A stretch of 64,000 nucleotides of DNA, from positions 500,309 to 564,308 of the forward strand of contig NZ_LMAS01000001.1 of the NCBI RefSeq assembly GCF_001509555.1, given 5' to 3'. Positions 35,586 through 44,787 of this stretch are shown in pieces. Each line of letters begins with the position of its first letter. The first letter of the stretch is position 1. A program made the position numbers and the translations under genes. The DNA comes from Bacillus sp. FJAT-29937 (lineage in GTDB: Bacteria > Bacillota > Bacilli > Bacillales > Cytobacillaceae). Below the pieces are notes generated by a model. It ran no database searches. It was not told where the DNA came from and saw only the letters and a program-made list of their open reading frames with translations.

Positions 35586-36329
35586 CTACATAACCATACC
35601 GCCATCAACATGAAGTGTCTGGCCTGTCATGTATCGGCTATCTTCTGACGCGAGGAACACAACAACATTAGCAATATCTGAAGGCTCTCCAAAACGTGCC
35701 AACGGAATTTGCTTTAACATCGCTTCCTTTACTTCCTCTTGAAGCTTATCGGTCATGTCTGTTGTGATAAATCCAGGGGCAACAGCATTAACGGTTATGC
35801 CACGAGAGGATAGTTCCTTAGCAGATGTTTTTGTAAGTCCGATTACACCTGACTTTGCAGCAACATAGTTTGCTTGACCAGGATTTCCGCTCACTCCGAC
35901 TATGGATGAAATATTAATAATTCGTCCGCTTCTTTGCTTCATCATTTGTCTTGTTACAGCTTTTGTACATAGGAAGACACCTTTAAGATTAATATTGATT
36001 ACATCATCCCACTCGTCTTCCTTCATTCTCATCAAAAGATTATCTTTTGTAATCCCCGCATTATTAACGAGAATATCAAGTTTGCCAAAAGCGTCAATTG
36101 TTTCCTTTACCATATTCGCAACCGACTCACCATTGGAAACATCACATTGAATCGCAATGGCGTTTCGGCCCATTTCCTTAATTTCAGCAACAACCCCATT
36201 AGCCCTTTCTTCACTTCCGGAGTAGTTAACCGCAATATCTGCACCTTGTCTAGCCAATTCCAAAGCGATTTCTCTGCCAATTCCTCGGGAAGCTCCTGTT
36301 ACTAGAGCTATTTTTCCTTCAAGTTTCAT
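35586..36329 (-). CDS. fabG: 3-oxoacyl-[ACP] reductase FabG
   Basis: NADPH-dependent short-chain reductase for the first reduction of fatty acid elongation. The cofactor site is TGASRGIG; the catalytic set is NNAG, S in NISSIVG, and YVAAK. I start at [12 protein letters not shown], 6 nt after AAAGGAGG, giving 247 residues; the gene overlaps the fabD stop (ATGA). Confidence 0.98.
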   Translation of the reverse strand: MKLEGKIALVTGASRGIGREIALELARQGADIAVNYSGSEERANGVVAEIKEMGRNAIAIQCDVSNGESVANMVKETIDAFGKLDILVNNAGITKDNLLMRMKEDEWDDVININLKGVFLCTKAVTRQMMKQRSGRIINISSIVGVSGNPGQANYVAAKSGVIGLTKTSAKELSSRGITVNAVAPGFITTDMTDKLQEEVKEAMLKQIPLARFGEPSDIANVVVFLASEDSRYMTGQTLHVDGGMVM

Positions 36330-37273
36330 TGTATTTCCTCCTTTAAGGACTCTATAACTGCTGTACATGTCTCTTGATCGGAAACGGCAAAAATCCGAAC
36401 ACTTTTATCGATTTTCTTTACTAGACCAGATAGAACTTTGCCTGGGCCAATTTCTATGAAAGTATCTACACCTAATGAAATCATCTTTTGTACGGAATCT
36501 TCCCATAGAACCGGTGAATAAAGCTGTTCAATTAACTTTTCCTTAATTTCTTCAGCCAAAGTAATTTCATCTGCTGTGACATTTGCTATAACTGGGATTT
36601 CCGCATTCTTTACTTCAATTTCTTCCAATCTTCCTTTAAACTTTTCTGCTGCTGGCTTCATTAATTCCGAGTGGAATGGGCCACTGACTACAAGCGGCAT
36701 TACACGCTTTGCACCGGCTTCCTTTGCCTTCACTGATGCAATTTCAACGCCTTTTCTCGATCCGGAGATGACAATTTGTCCAGGGCAGTTCAAATTTGCA
36801 AGCTGTACTGAATCCCCTTCATCCGTAACCTTCTCTGTTACTGTGCGAAGAGTATCTCGGTCTAAGCCCAAAACTGCAGCCATCGTGCCTTCACCATTAG
36901 GAACCGCCTCTTCCATATATTCCCCTCTTTTACGAACGGCGTACACCCCGTCCTCAAAAGAAATCGCTCCCGCAGCAACAAGCGCTGTATACTCACCAAG
37001 ACTGTGACCGGCAACAAAATCCGGTTTGATTCCAAATTGTTTAAAATACTCAAGGACGGCAATACTTGTCGTAAGCAGCGCTGGCTGCGCATTTGTCGTT
37101 AAAGTCAGTTCCTCCTGCGGTCCTTCAAAAATAAGGTTAGAAAGTGAGAAGTTTAATTTTTCATCTGCTTTATCAAAATATGATTTTGCGGTTTGATCAG
37201 TTTCGGCTAGAGTTTTTCCCATTCCTACTGTTTGGGATCCTTGGCCTGGAAAGAGAAATGCAATTTTCCCCAT
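36326..37273 (-). CDS. fabD: Malonyl-CoA:ACP transacylase FabD
   Basis: Loads malonate onto ACP. The N-terminus has [14 protein letters not shown], and the nucleophile is S91 in [15 protein letters not shown]. The catalytic histidine lies in [12 protein letters not shown]. The length is 315 residues. The ATG follows AGGAGTG. It lies between plsX and fabG with short spacing, so it is part of the FapR-controlled operon. Confidence 0.98.
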   Translation of the reverse strand: MGKIAFLFPGQGSQTVGMGKTLAETDQTAKSYFDKADEKLNFSLSNLIFEGPQEELTLTTNAQPALLTTSIAVLEYFKQFGIKPDFVAGHSLGEYTALVAAGAISFEDGVYAVRKRGEYMEEAVPNGEGTMAAVLGLDRDTLRTVTEKVTDEGDSVQLANLNCPGQIVISGSRKGVEIASVKAKEAGAKRVMPLVVSGPFHSELMKPAAEKFKGRLEEIEVKNAEIPVIANVTADEITLAEEIKEKLIEQLYSPVLWEDSVQKMISLGVDTFIEIGPGKVLSGLVKKIDKSVRIFAVSDQETCTAVIESLKEEIQ

Positions 37274-37299
37274 AGAGACACTCCTATTCTTTATAAAAA

Positions 37300-38292
37300 T
37301 TATTTTGAGTTATGCTTTTCAACAACTTCCTTTATGGTATCTGAAACATTATGTGCAACCATTTCCCGTGTCTGTCTCACAGCATTGTAAAGTGCATTTG
37401 CATCCGATGATCCATGTGCTTTAATAACTGGAGCCTTCAAACCAAATAGCCCCGCACCGCCATATTCAGAGTAGTCCATTTTAGACTTCAAATGAACTAA
37501 ATCCGGCTTAAGAACGGCAGCAGCCATCTTGCTTTTAAAACTGCTCGTCAATGCGGACTTCAACATTTTAAAGACGGAAAGGGCTGTGCCTTCAATCGTC
37601 TTCAGAACCATATTGCCAGTAAATCCATCTGTGACTACAACATCTGCAGCACCCTCTAGCAAATCCCTTGATTCCACATTACCGATAAAATTCAAATCAG
37701 CATTCTGAAGCAATTCAAATGTATGCTTTGTGAGTTCATTTCCTTTTTTTTCTTCTGTACCAATGTTAAGAAGGCCAACCCTTGGATTGGAAATCCCACG
37801 GACCTTTTCCGAATAGATCGATCCCATTATGGCATACTGCAAAAGATGTTCAGGCTTTGCATCAACATTGGCACCAACATCAAGAAGTAAAAATCCCTCT
37901 CCGCCAATTGTTGGCAAGGTTGGAGATAATGCTGGTCTTTCTATCCCCTCAATGCGGCCAACTACAAAAAGGCCTGCCGACATTAAGGCACCTGTGTTTC
38001 CAGCTGAGATACAAGCGTCAGCTTTTCCATCAGAAACGAGCTGTGCTGCCAGAACCATAGAGGCATTCTTTTTTCTGCGCACGGACCTTACAGGCTCATC
38101 TGTTGCTAGGATGACTTCATCTGTATGTAAAATTTCAATTCGATCCGGATTCGTTAAATATTCTTTAATTTTCGATTCGTCCCCAACAAGGGTAATTTCA
38201 ATATCTTTATATTCAGCAGCAGCTTTCATTGCTCCAAGCACGATTTCTTTAGGAGCATGATCGCCCCCCATTGCATCAATCGCTATTTTCAT
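37300..38292 (-). CDS. plsX: Phosphate acyltransferase PlsX
   Basis: Converts acyl-ACP to acyl-phosphate, the donor used by PlsY in phospholipid synthesis. The signature [15 protein letters not shown] begins the protein, with [14 protein letters not shown] and [17 protein letters not shown] further on. I start at the second ATG (330 residues), which is better spaced from AAAGGA than an ATG four codons upstream. It overlaps fapR by 17 nt. Confidence 0.97.
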   Translation of the reverse strand: MKIAIDAMGGDHAPKEIVLGAMKAAAEYKDIEITLVGDESKIKEYLTNPDRIEILHTDEVILATDEPVRSVRRKKNASMVLAAQLVSDGKADACISAGNTGALMSAGLFVVGRIEGIERPALSPTLPTIGGEGFLLLDVGANVDAKPEHLLQYAIMGSIYSEKVRGISNPRVGLLNIGTEEKKGNELTKHTFELLQNADLNFIGNVESRDLLEGAADVVVTDGFTGNMVLKTIEGTALSVFKMLKSALTSSFKSKMAAAVLKPDLVHLKSKMDYSEYGGAGLFGLKAPVIKAHGSSDANALYNAVRQTREMVAHNVSDTIKEVVEKHNSK

Positions 38293-38878
38293 GCTGTTGT
38301 TCATCCTTTTTTGTTTTTTTGTGAGAACGATACATATCGAATTCCCCTTTAAAAACTAACTCATTATTCACATAGCTCGCAACTTCCACGATTGTCCTGC
38401 CATTTTCTGCATCAATGCTCACAACTTTCGCCTTTGCAATGACTCTTTCCTTATGCTTCACGGATCGGGTGAATTGAATACTTGCTTTAGCAGTTAATGC
38501 AAGCTCGTCATTAATCATTGCCACTGCTAATGAATTGGCCTGAGCAAATAAATGATGACCACGGGCAATTTTGTTTCGGCTAAAAACATGCTCTTCATTA
38601 ATATCTAAAATTGAAATAGCCGTTTTATCTAATTCAATATCAATAATTTCACCAATAATTTCTTCAATGGGCAAGGATCGGACTTCATTCTCAAACCTTT
38701 TCTCTGCTACGTGCTTTATTCGTTCGCGCAGCTCAGGAATAGATAATTCGAGCCTGTCCAGCCGGATTGTCTGCACACTGACAGAAAACTTTTCAGCAAG
38801 CTCTTCATCAGTAATAAAGGGATTTTCTTTAATCGTTGCCGTTAATAATGCCTGCCGCTCTTTTTTATTTCTTCGCAT
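38276..38878 (-). CDS. fapR: Fatty acid biosynthesis repressor FapR
   Basis: Malonyl-CoA-responsive repressor of fatty acid and phospholipid genes. A DeoR-like helix-turn-helix ([24 protein letters not shown], about 22-45) is joined to a hot-dog effector domain (about 75-190, with [17 protein letters not shown]). 200 residues. ATG 6 nt after GGAGTG. A FapR operator overlaps its own promoter region, so the operon is probably autoregulated. Confidence 0.98.
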   Translation of the reverse strand: MRRNKKERQALLTATIKENPFITDEELAEKFSVSVQTIRLDRLELSIPELRERIKHVAEKRFENEVRSLPIEEIIGEIIDIELDKTAISILDINEEHVFSRNKIARGHHLFAQANSLAVAMINDELALTAKASIQFTRSVKHKERVIAKAKVVSIDAENGRTIVEVASYVNNELVFKGEFDMYRSHKKTKKDEQQHENSD

Positions 38879-38900
38879 CTTTTACACTCCGTCCCAGATA

Positions 38901-38917
38901 TTAAGACTAGGTACTAA
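38901..38917 (-). promoter_or_regulatory. FapR operator
   Basis: The minus strand reads TTAGTACCTAGTCTTAA, matching the 17-bp FapR box as I recall it from the B. subtilis fapR promoter. It lies 4 nt downstream of the -10, a position where binding blocks transcription start. Confidence 0.88.
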
Positions 38918-38921
38918 TAGT

Positions 38922-38950
38922 AGTATATAATTACGAATAGTATATTGCAA
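38922..38950 (-). promoter_or_regulatory. Promoter of fapR-plsX-fabD-fabG(-acpP)
   Basis: TTGCAA (38945-38950), a 17-nt spacer and TATACT (38922-38927) on the minus strand, directly upstream of the FapR box. The recG terminator ends just beyond the -35. Confidence 0.8.
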
Positions 38951-38955
38951 GCAGA

Positions 38956-38983
38956 AATAAGCTCTGTCACACCAGAGCTTATT
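38956..38983 (-). terminator. Terminator after recG
   Basis: Perfect 11-bp stem AATAAGCTCTG/CAGAGCTTATT with a 6-nt loop, followed by TCTGCTTGC on the minus strand. The U-run is short. It isolates recG from the fapR promoter only a few bases away. Confidence 0.7.
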
Positions 38984-39013
38984 GAAACCACATACTATTT
39001 TTGGAAGGAATTT

Positions 39014-41083
39014 TTAATCAAGTTTTTCGCCTTCCAACACTCCTGATTCTCTTAAGTATGCTCTTAAATATTGAAAATCCGGCATTGTCCAAAATTCATT
39101 TGTTTGAATTAATTGTGCCGCATCATCTCTAGCTGTCTCCAAAGCTCGGTAATCATGCACCATATCGGCTACCTTAAATTCAGGAAGTCCGCTTTGTTTT
39201 TTTCCAAAGAAATCACCTGGCCCTCTTAGTTCCAGGTCTCTTTCGCTAAGAAGAAAGCCGTCATTCGTTTCAGTCATAATTTTCATTCTTTCTTTCCCTG
39301 TTTCTGACTTCGGATCGGCCAAAAGAATACAAAAGGATTGATCGCTTCCGCGTCCTACCCTTCCTCTTAACTGATGCAGCTGGGACAAACCAAATCGTTC
39401 CGCATCATAAATGACCATCATCGTAGCATTGGGAACGTTCACGCCAACTTCAACTACCGTTGTCGAAACGAGGACTTGAATGTCATTATGGCTAAATTCC
39501 TTCATTACTGCTTCTTTTTCATCGGAGTGTAATCTGCCATGCATTAATCCAACTTGATAGCGCCCATTAAAAAAGTGTGTTAATTGCGCATGCACATCGA
39601 TTGCATTCTGAACGTCCAGTTTATCTGATTCCTCGATTAGCGGGCATATGACATAGGCCTGATGCCCAGCAAGAAGCTCCTTTTCAACAAAGCCCAATAC
39701 TCTTTCAAGCATAGAGGGCTTTGCCCAATACGTTTCGATCACTTTTCTCCCTGCCGGCATTTCATCAATAATGGATACATCCATTTCTCCAAAAACTGTA
39801 ATGGCTAATGTTCGCGGAATAGGCGTCGCTGTCATAAATAAAACATCGGGGCTTTCCCCCTTCTCCCTCAAAACTCTTCGCTGTTCAACCCCAAATCGAT
39901 GCTGTTCATCTGTAATGACAAGGCCAAGTTTCTGAAATTCAACCTCATCTTGTATCAAGGCATGCGTCCCTATCAGAACATCAATGGCCCCTTCCTTAAG
40001 AAGCTGCAGTATTTCTCGGCGTCTTTTTCCCTTGACCGAGCTTGTCAGCAGCTCACACTTTATCTGAAAGGGATCAAGCATTTGTTTCAATGATTCAGCA
40101 TGCTGTTCTGCCAATATTTCTGTTGGGACCATTAACGCACCTTGAAAGCCTGCTGTTCTGGACGCATAAAGCGCAATCGCCGCAACCGCAGTCTTTCCAG
40201 ACCCTACATCTCCCTGCAATAACCGGTTCATTCTATATGGCGACTTCATATCAGAAAGTATTTCATTGATCACTCTTTTTTGTGCATTTGTAAGGGAAAA
40301 TGGCAATGACTGAATAAATGACTTAAGATTTTCGAGATGATAATGTTGACTGATGCCGTTTGAGTTTTCTCTATCAATCTTTCGTAATGCCTGCATTTTT
40401 AATTGAAAATAAAAAAACTCTTCGTAAACAAATCTTCTTCTTGCCTGCTTTAAATCATTTTGATCAGCAGGAAAATGCATGATGTTTAACGCAGTCCTTC
40501 TATTCATTAGCTTGTATTTAACTAAATATATTTCAGGTAATGTTTCTTCGATCTCAGCCCCAAATTGGGAAAAAGCAAGACTGATAAAGCGCCTTAGCCC
40601 TTTAACCGTTACTTTCCCCTTTACCGTGTAAACCGGCTCAAAATCTTTACTTTTTATGACAGAACCAACATGCAATTCACTTGCTGTAATCGTTTGACGA
40701 TGCTGGTCCCATTTTCCCGTAACTGTGACCGTATCATTAATGGTGATTTTGTTTTTCAAATATGGCTGATTAAATAAAACTGTCTGTATAAGATAGTTTC
40801 CAATTAATAATCTTAGCGTTAATCTTGACCGCTTTCTTCCATAATAGACAAGAGAGGGCTCACTATGTACCTTGCCAATAACAGTCACTCTATCTTCATG
40901 CTTAACCTCTGCCAAATCCTTTTGACGGTAATCTTCATAGCGGTATGGAAAATACTCTAGTAAATCCTTTACAGTTTTTATATTCATTTCGCCTAATGCT
41001 GCAGCGGTTTCTTCTCCAATCCCTTTAACGGCCGTAACTGGAAGAGTCATATTTGGCTCTAATACTTTATGATGATTTGACAA
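39014..41083 (-). CDS. recG: ATP-dependent DNA helicase RecG
   Basis: Branch-migration helicase that remodels stalled forks and Holliday junctions. N-terminal wedge/OB domain (about 50-150), Walker A GDVGSGKTAVAA, DEQH in VITDEQHRFGVEQR, TATPIPRT, and motif VI QLRGRVGRG. I start at TTG (41081-41083), 8 nt after GGAGG, since a GTG nearer the site would overlap it. 689 residues. Here it follows fakA directly; the serine dehydratase genes found between them in B. subtilis are absent. Confidence 0.96.
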   Translation of the reverse strand: MSNHHKVLEPNMTLPVTAVKGIGEETAAALGEMNIKTVKDLLEYFPYRYEDYRQKDLAEVKHEDRVTVIGKVHSEPSLVYYGRKRSRLTLRLLIGNYLIQTVLFNQPYLKNKITINDTVTVTGKWDQHRQTITASELHVGSVIKSKDFEPVYTVKGKVTVKGLRRFISLAFSQFGAEIEETLPEIYLVKYKLMNRRTALNIMHFPADQNDLKQARRRFVYEEFFYFQLKMQALRKIDRENSNGISQHYHLENLKSFIQSLPFSLTNAQKRVINEILSDMKSPYRMNRLLQGDVGSGKTAVAAIALYASRTAGFQGALMVPTEILAEQHAESLKQMLDPFQIKCELLTSSVKGKRRREILQLLKEGAIDVLIGTHALIQDEVEFQKLGLVITDEQHRFGVEQRRVLREKGESPDVLFMTATPIPRTLAITVFGEMDVSIIDEMPAGRKVIETYWAKPSMLERVLGFVEKELLAGHQAYVICPLIEESDKLDVQNAIDVHAQLTHFFNGRYQVGLMHGRLHSDEKEAVMKEFSHNDIQVLVSTTVVEVGVNVPNATMMVIYDAERFGLSQLHQLRGRVGRGSDQSFCILLADPKSETGKERMKIMTETNDGFLLSERDLELRGPGDFFGKKQSGLPEFKVADMVHDYRALETARDDAAQLIQTNEFWTMPDFQYLRAYLRESGVLEGEKLD

Positions 41084-41148
41084 AGATCTCACCTCCAGCT
41101 TTCGAATCTATTTAATCAAAAAATGAGTTACCCAATCATTTATTTAGC

Positions 41149-41176
41149 CAAAAAAGAAGGGGAGGCCCCTTCTTTT
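41149..41176 (-). terminator. Terminator after fakA
   Basis: GAAGGGG/CCCCTTC stem (41056-type arms at 41156-41162 and 41166-41172) extended by four A-T pairs, 3-nt loop, with TTTTTTGG following on the minus strand. It separates the yloU-fakA unit from recG. Confidence 0.85.
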
Positions 41177-41240
41177 CTATGTGTAAGATCAACAGATAAC
41201 TCCTTCAATTGTAAAGAAGGCCATTCGTTATCAATTCTTA

Positions 41241-42917
41241 TTATTCAATTGCAAAAATAAATGCATATAGCGGCTGTTTTCCATCATGTATTTCAATTTC
41301 AACGTCTTCAAATTCTTCTTCTACAAAGCTGACGATCGCTTCCACATCTTCATCAGAAGCGTCCTCGCCTTTAAGGATTGTTAGGATTTCCGAATCCTCA
41401 TCAAGCATGCGGCCAAGAAGATCTTTCGCAGCTTGGACTTGATCTTTGTTTTTGACTAGGATTTTCCCTTCGGCGATGCCCATGAAATCATCCTTTTCAA
41501 TTTCAAGACCTTCAATGCTCGTATCTCTAACAGCAAATGTAATCTGTCCTGTTTTTACATGTTGGAGCGCATCTGTCATTCCGTCCTTATTGCGGGCTAA
41601 ATCAGCACCTGGATTGAAAGCAAGCAAGGCTGACATGCCTTGAGGTACTGTCTTTGTCGGAATGACGATAACCTCTTGTTCCGCGACTTCCGCAGCCTGC
41701 TCAGCCGCCATAATAATATTCTTATTATTAGGAAGGATTATTACTTTTTTGGCATGAACCTCTTCAATCGCCTTCACAATATCTTCTGTACTCGGGTTCA
41801 TGGTCTGACCGCCTTCAATAACTGCATGGGCGCCAATACTGCGGAATAGGTCAGCAATGCCCTGTCCCATTGAAACAGTAACAATTCCGTATTCCTTTAA
41901 TTCTTTCGATACAGGTGCAGAGCTTGCTTGCGTTTGAGCCCCTTCAACTAAGTTCGTATGCTGCTGGCGCATATTTTCGATTTTCATATTGAAAAGGCTT
42001 CCATAACGCTGACCATATGATAAACAATCGCCAGGCTGTTCGGAGTGAATATGGACCTTAACAAGCTCATCATCAGCAATAACTAATAGGGAATCACCAA
42101 ATTTACTTAAGTCATTTCTAAATGTTTCTTCGGAAAATGGACTTTTCGCAAGCTTATCTGATTCAAATTTGACCATAAATTCAGTGCAATAACCAAATTC
42201 AATATCTTCTGTATTCATAAAGCTATGTATGTTTTTGTGATGCTCTGCGCTAACCAAATCTGCCATTTTTGGCAATACTGAAGGACTGTCAGGCAGTTCT
42301 TCACCCTTTAATTGAGCCAGGAATCCTTCATAAACAAAGACAAGCCCTTGGCCACCACTGTCAACTACCCCTACCTCTTTTAAGACGGGCAGCAAGTCTG
42401 GAGTGCGGCTAAGAGATGCATTTGCCTCTTTGATTACTTCTTCCATTAAGGCAATCAAGTCATTTTCATTTTGGGCTACTTGGACTGCTTTTTTTGCTGA
42501 GTCTTTTGCTACTGTCAAAATGGTTCCTTCAACAGGCTTCATAACAGCTTTATATGCCGTTTCTACTCCACTTTGTAGTGCATCAGCAAATTCTTTGCTA
42601 TTAATTTCGGCCTTATGCTCAATGGCTTTAGAAAATCCACGGAAAAGCTGAGATAGAATAACCCCTGAGTTCCCGCGTGCACCCATTAGCAACCCTTTAG
42701 ATAGTGCTGAACCAACCTTACCAATATGATCTTGAATATTATTCTTTACTTCTTTCGCTCCGGAAGTTAGAGACAAATTCATATTTGTTCCAGTATCACC
42801 ATCAGGAACTGGGAAAACGTTCAGTGAATCAACATATTGGGCATTTGCGGATAAGTGTTTGGCTCCCGTAATGACCATATCTGCGAAACGTTTTCCATCT
42901 AGTGCTTTAATTGACAC
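41241..42917 (-). CDS. fakA: Fatty acid kinase ATP-binding subunit FakA (YloV)
   Basis: Phosphorylates exogenous fatty acids presented by FakB, producing acyl-phosphate. The N-terminal DhaL domain has VFPVPDGDTGTNM (about 36-48) and GARGNSGVILSQ; the C-terminal domain includes VSMGQGIADLFRSIGA and ILPNNKNIIMAAEQAA. 558 residues. Start GTG (42915-42917) after AGGAGG. It lies 16 bp after the Asp23-family gene. Its product feeds the same acyl-phosphate pool as PlsX encoded nearby. Confidence 0.96.
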   Translation of the reverse strand: MSIKALDGKRFADMVITGAKHLSANAQYVDSLNVFPVPDGDTGTNMNLSLTSGAKEVKNNIQDHIGKVGSALSKGLLMGARGNSGVILSQLFRGFSKAIEHKAEINSKEFADALQSGVETAYKAVMKPVEGTILTVAKDSAKKAVQVAQNENDLIALMEEVIKEANASLSRTPDLLPVLKEVGVVDSGGQGLVFVYEGFLAQLKGEELPDSPSVLPKMADLVSAEHHKNIHSFMNTEDIEFGYCTEFMVKFESDKLAKSPFSEETFRNDLSKFGDSLLVIADDELVKVHIHSEQPGDCLSYGQRYGSLFNMKIENMRQQHTNLVEGAQTQASSAPVSKELKEYGIVTVSMGQGIADLFRSIGAHAVIEGGQTMNPSTEDIVKAIEEVHAKKVIILPNNKNIIMAAEQAAEVAEQEVIVIPTKTVPQGMSALLAFNPGADLARNKDGMTDALQHVKTGQITFAVRDTSIEGLEIEKDDFMGIAEGKILVKNKDQVQAAKDLLGRMLDEDSEILTILKGEDASDEDVEAIVSFVEEEFEDVEIEIHDGKQPLYAFIFAIE

Positions 42918-42933
42918 AAATCTTTCCTCCTCA

Positions 42934-43296
42934 CTACGGGTTCGTCACACGAACTCCTTGAACGTAAATATTAACCGAATCCGTGCTTAGTCCCACTGTT
43001 TTATCTAGGATGTATTTAACCTTTGACTGCACGTTGTGAGCAATCTCGGAAATTTTCGTTCCATAACTTACTATAATATACATATCAATATGTACTTCGT
43101 CTTCATCCTGTCTAACAATAACCCCACGTGTGAAATTTTCTTTACGCAAAATATCAGTAAGTCCGTCCTTGAGCTGATTTTTGGAGGCCATTCCTACAAT
43201 TCCATAACAATCAACCGCAGCCCCACCTGCAATTGTTGCAATTACTTCATTCGAAATATCAATTTGACCGAATTTCGTATTAAGTTCGATGGACAT
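42934..43296 (-). CDS. yloU: Asp23/Gls24 family protein YloU
   Basis: 120-residue Asp23/DUF322 protein: GQIDISNEVIATIAGGAAVDCYGIVGMA, then VHIDMYIIVSYGTKI and VNIYVQGVRV. Members are envelope-stress-associated proteins often encoded just before fakA; the precise role is unclear. The ATG follows AAAGGGGGAAGA. Confidence 0.95.
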   Translation of the reverse strand: MSIELNTKFGQIDISNEVIATIAGGAAVDCYGIVGMASKNQLKDGLTDILRKENFTRGVIVRQDEDEVHIDMYIIVSYGTKISEIAHNVQSKVKYILDKTVGLSTDSVNIYVQGVRVTNP

Positions 43297-43383
43297 CTTT
43301 CTTCCCCCTTTGGAAAATACTCCTTGGCTAAAATCATTTTACTATATACTTTGTCATTTTGAAAGCTAGACTCTAGCCTCCTT

Positions 43384-43415
43384 ATTATAGCTTACCGCTC
43401 TATAGTGTATGTCAA
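43384..43415 (-). promoter_or_regulatory. Candidate promoter of yloU-fakA
   Basis: On the minus strand a perfect TTGACA (43410-43415) and a perfect TATAAT (43384-43389) occur but 20 nt apart, longer than usual. The elements are attractive, the spacing is not. The leader would be about 80 nt. Confidence 0.4.
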
Positions 43416-43439
43416 GGATTTTTTCTTGAAAGACACCTA

Positions 43440-43468
43440 TTGCAATATAAAGGGTTGTATGATAAATT
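43440..43468 (+). promoter_or_regulatory. Promoter of rpmB with TGn -10
   Basis: TTGCAA (43440-43445), a 17-nt spacer ending TGA, then TAAATT (43463-43468). It would give a leader of about 115 nt before rpmB in which I see no clear structure. Confidence 0.6.
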
Positions 43469-43591
43469 ATTAAAGTATCTTTTAATGTCTACAAATTTAT
43501 TGATTTCGCGACATTAAATCAAAATGGTCATCTAACATAGCATCGAAAGCATGAAAAATAGCTTCAGCCTATGTGTAAGGAGGGAAATAAT

Positions 43592-43780
43592 ATGCCACGT
43601 AAATGTGTAGTCACTGGTAGAAAAACAACAACAGGTAATGCACGTTCCCATGCAATGAACGCTAACAAGCGTACTTGGGGTGCAAACCTTCAAAAAGTAC
43701 GTATTCTTGTAGACGGTAAGCCACAGCGTGTTTGGGTATCTGCAAGAGCACTTAAATCTGGTAAAGTAGAACGCGTATAA
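43592..43780 (+). CDS. rpmB: Ribosomal protein bL28
   Basis: 62-residue large-subunit protein: [20 protein letters not shown] and [13 protein letters not shown]. The ATG is 6 nt after AAGGAGGG; an upstream in-frame ATG lacks a site. It is transcribed opposite to its neighbours, as in B. subtilis where rpmB separates yloU from spoVM. Confidence 0.98.
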   Translation: MPRKCVVTGRKTTTGNARSHAMNANKRTWGANLQKVRILVDGKPQRVWVSARALKSGKVERV

Positions 43781-43784
43781 TATG

Positions 43785-43812
43785 AAAAGACATCCAATTG
43801 GATGTCTTTTTT
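43785..43812 (+). terminator. Terminator of rpmB
   Basis: An 11-bp AAAAGACATCC/GGATGTCTTTT stem with an AATT loop and a following U-run, starting 4 bp after the rpmB stop. Confidence 0.92.
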
Positions 43813-43816
43813 AATG

Positions 43817-43846
43817 CAATAAATAAAGCACCCTTGACAGGTGCTT
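43817..43846 (-). terminator. Probable terminator of spoVM
   Basis: AAGCACC/GGTGCTT stem (43826-43832 with 43840-43846), 7-nt loop, and TATTTATT on the minus strand. It lies 22 bp after the spoVM stop, between two convergent units. Confidence 0.65.
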
Positions 43847-43867
43847 CGATTTCTTGCCCGACTAACT

Positions 43868-43948
43868 TCAATTTTTCTTAAAGGTTCCTAACATTGCGCG
43901 TACGATGCCGCCCAAAAATCTAGGCAGTTTAATTGTATAAAATCTCAT
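43868..43948 (-). CDS. spoVM: Stage V sporulation protein SpoVM
   Basis: A 26-residue amphipathic peptide starting MRFYTIKLPRFLGGIVRAML, nearly identical to B. subtilis SpoVM, with conserved P9 and the basic C-terminus. It senses the positive curvature of the forespore and anchors SpoIVA coat basement. A strong GAGGAGGG site lies 8 nt before the ATG. No convincing sigma-E promoter could be read in the 97-bp gap to thiN. It is direct evidence that the organism forms endospores. Confidence 0.96.
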   Translation of the reverse strand: MRFYTIKLPRFLGGIVRAMLGTFKKN

Positions 43949-44045
43949 ATCACGTGTCCCTCCTCACGATCTCACACATCCATCTAAGCCTTCGCCATTA
44001 TCATCTTATTCAAATAAATATGATAAGTACTAATAATTGGGGAAC

Positions 44046-44693
44046 TTAATCTTTACTTCTTACAACCATTATTATGCCTTTTGAAAATGAAAAATTCCCA
44101 ATATCGTTAATAAGTTCATTACTAATACATAGCGTGGACCCCATAGGAATATGACGATCCTTTAATGGATACTTAAATCCGTTTAAGGTAAGACCGGTAA
44201 TTTCCTGTGATAGTGGGATAAATGAGATATATTTAAACTGAAGATTTCTTCTGATTTCGTGAATTCCCGGTCCTTTTAAATAGATGATATTACTTTGGTC
44301 AATGATTTCGATTTGGGTATCTTCATCTTGCAGAAATGGCCTAACAAGAAGCTGTATATTAGCTAAAAAATGGTCTAATCTTCCGCCCGTAGCCCCAAAT
44401 ACGCGAATGAAATCAGGCTTCTGTTTGATTGCCCAGTTTAATGCTAACTCCATATCTGTTTCATCCTTCTCAGGCTGATAACGTTTCAGGTCTGAAATCC
44501 GCTCCTCAATCATGGCCAATTCCTTATCTGATACCGAATCAAAATCCCCAAAGGCAATCGATGGGTGAATCCCGAATGAGAGAAGGGTTAAGACGCCTCG
44601 ATCAACTCCTATCCAAATATCCCCTTCTTGCTTGTACGTACTTAAATTTGGCAGCAGGGTTACCGGTCCTCCCGCAAGTATATTAATAATCAC
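44046..44693 (-). CDS. thiN: Thiamine pyrophosphokinase
   Basis: Transfers pyrophosphate from ATP to thiamine. Motifs are IGVDRGVLTLL, IAFGDFDSVSDKE, PEKDETDMELAL and GATGGRLDH. I favour the GTG start at 44691-44693, 7 nt after GGAGA, giving INILAGGPVTLLPNL near the N-terminus as in B. subtilis (215 residues). The alternative ATG 12 codons upstream lies inside the downstream arm of the rpe terminator hairpin and has no site. Confidence 0.93.
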   Translation of the reverse strand: MIINILAGGPVTLLPNLSTYKQEGDIWIGVDRGVLTLLSFGIHPSIAFGDFDSVSDKELAMIEERISDLKRYQPEKDETDMELALNWAIKQKPDFIRVFGATGGRLDHFLANIQLLVRPFLQDEDTQIEIIDQSNIIYLKGPGIHEIRRNLQFKYISFIPLSQEITGLTLNGFKYPLKDRHIPMGSTLCISNELINDIGNFSFSKGIIMVVRSKD

Positions 44694-44711
44694 GATACCA
44701 TCTCCATCATT

Positions 44712-44780
44712 TGAAAAAGGCTGACTCATATTGTGGGAGACTCCATGATGTCAATGGAGTTGATCCCTCGAGTCAGCCTT
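44712..44780 (-). terminator. Long nested terminator hairpin between rpe and thiN
   Basis: Perfect 11-bp outer arms AAGGCTGACTC (plus 44717-44727) and GAGTCAGCCTT (44770-44780), inner GGGA/TCCC and ACTCCAT/ATGGAGT pairs, then TTTTTC on the minus strand. It begins shortly after the rpe stop and ends about 20 nt before the thiN start, so thiN expression depends on readthrough or a separate promoter. Confidence 0.85.
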
Positions 44781-44787
44781 GAAAGTT

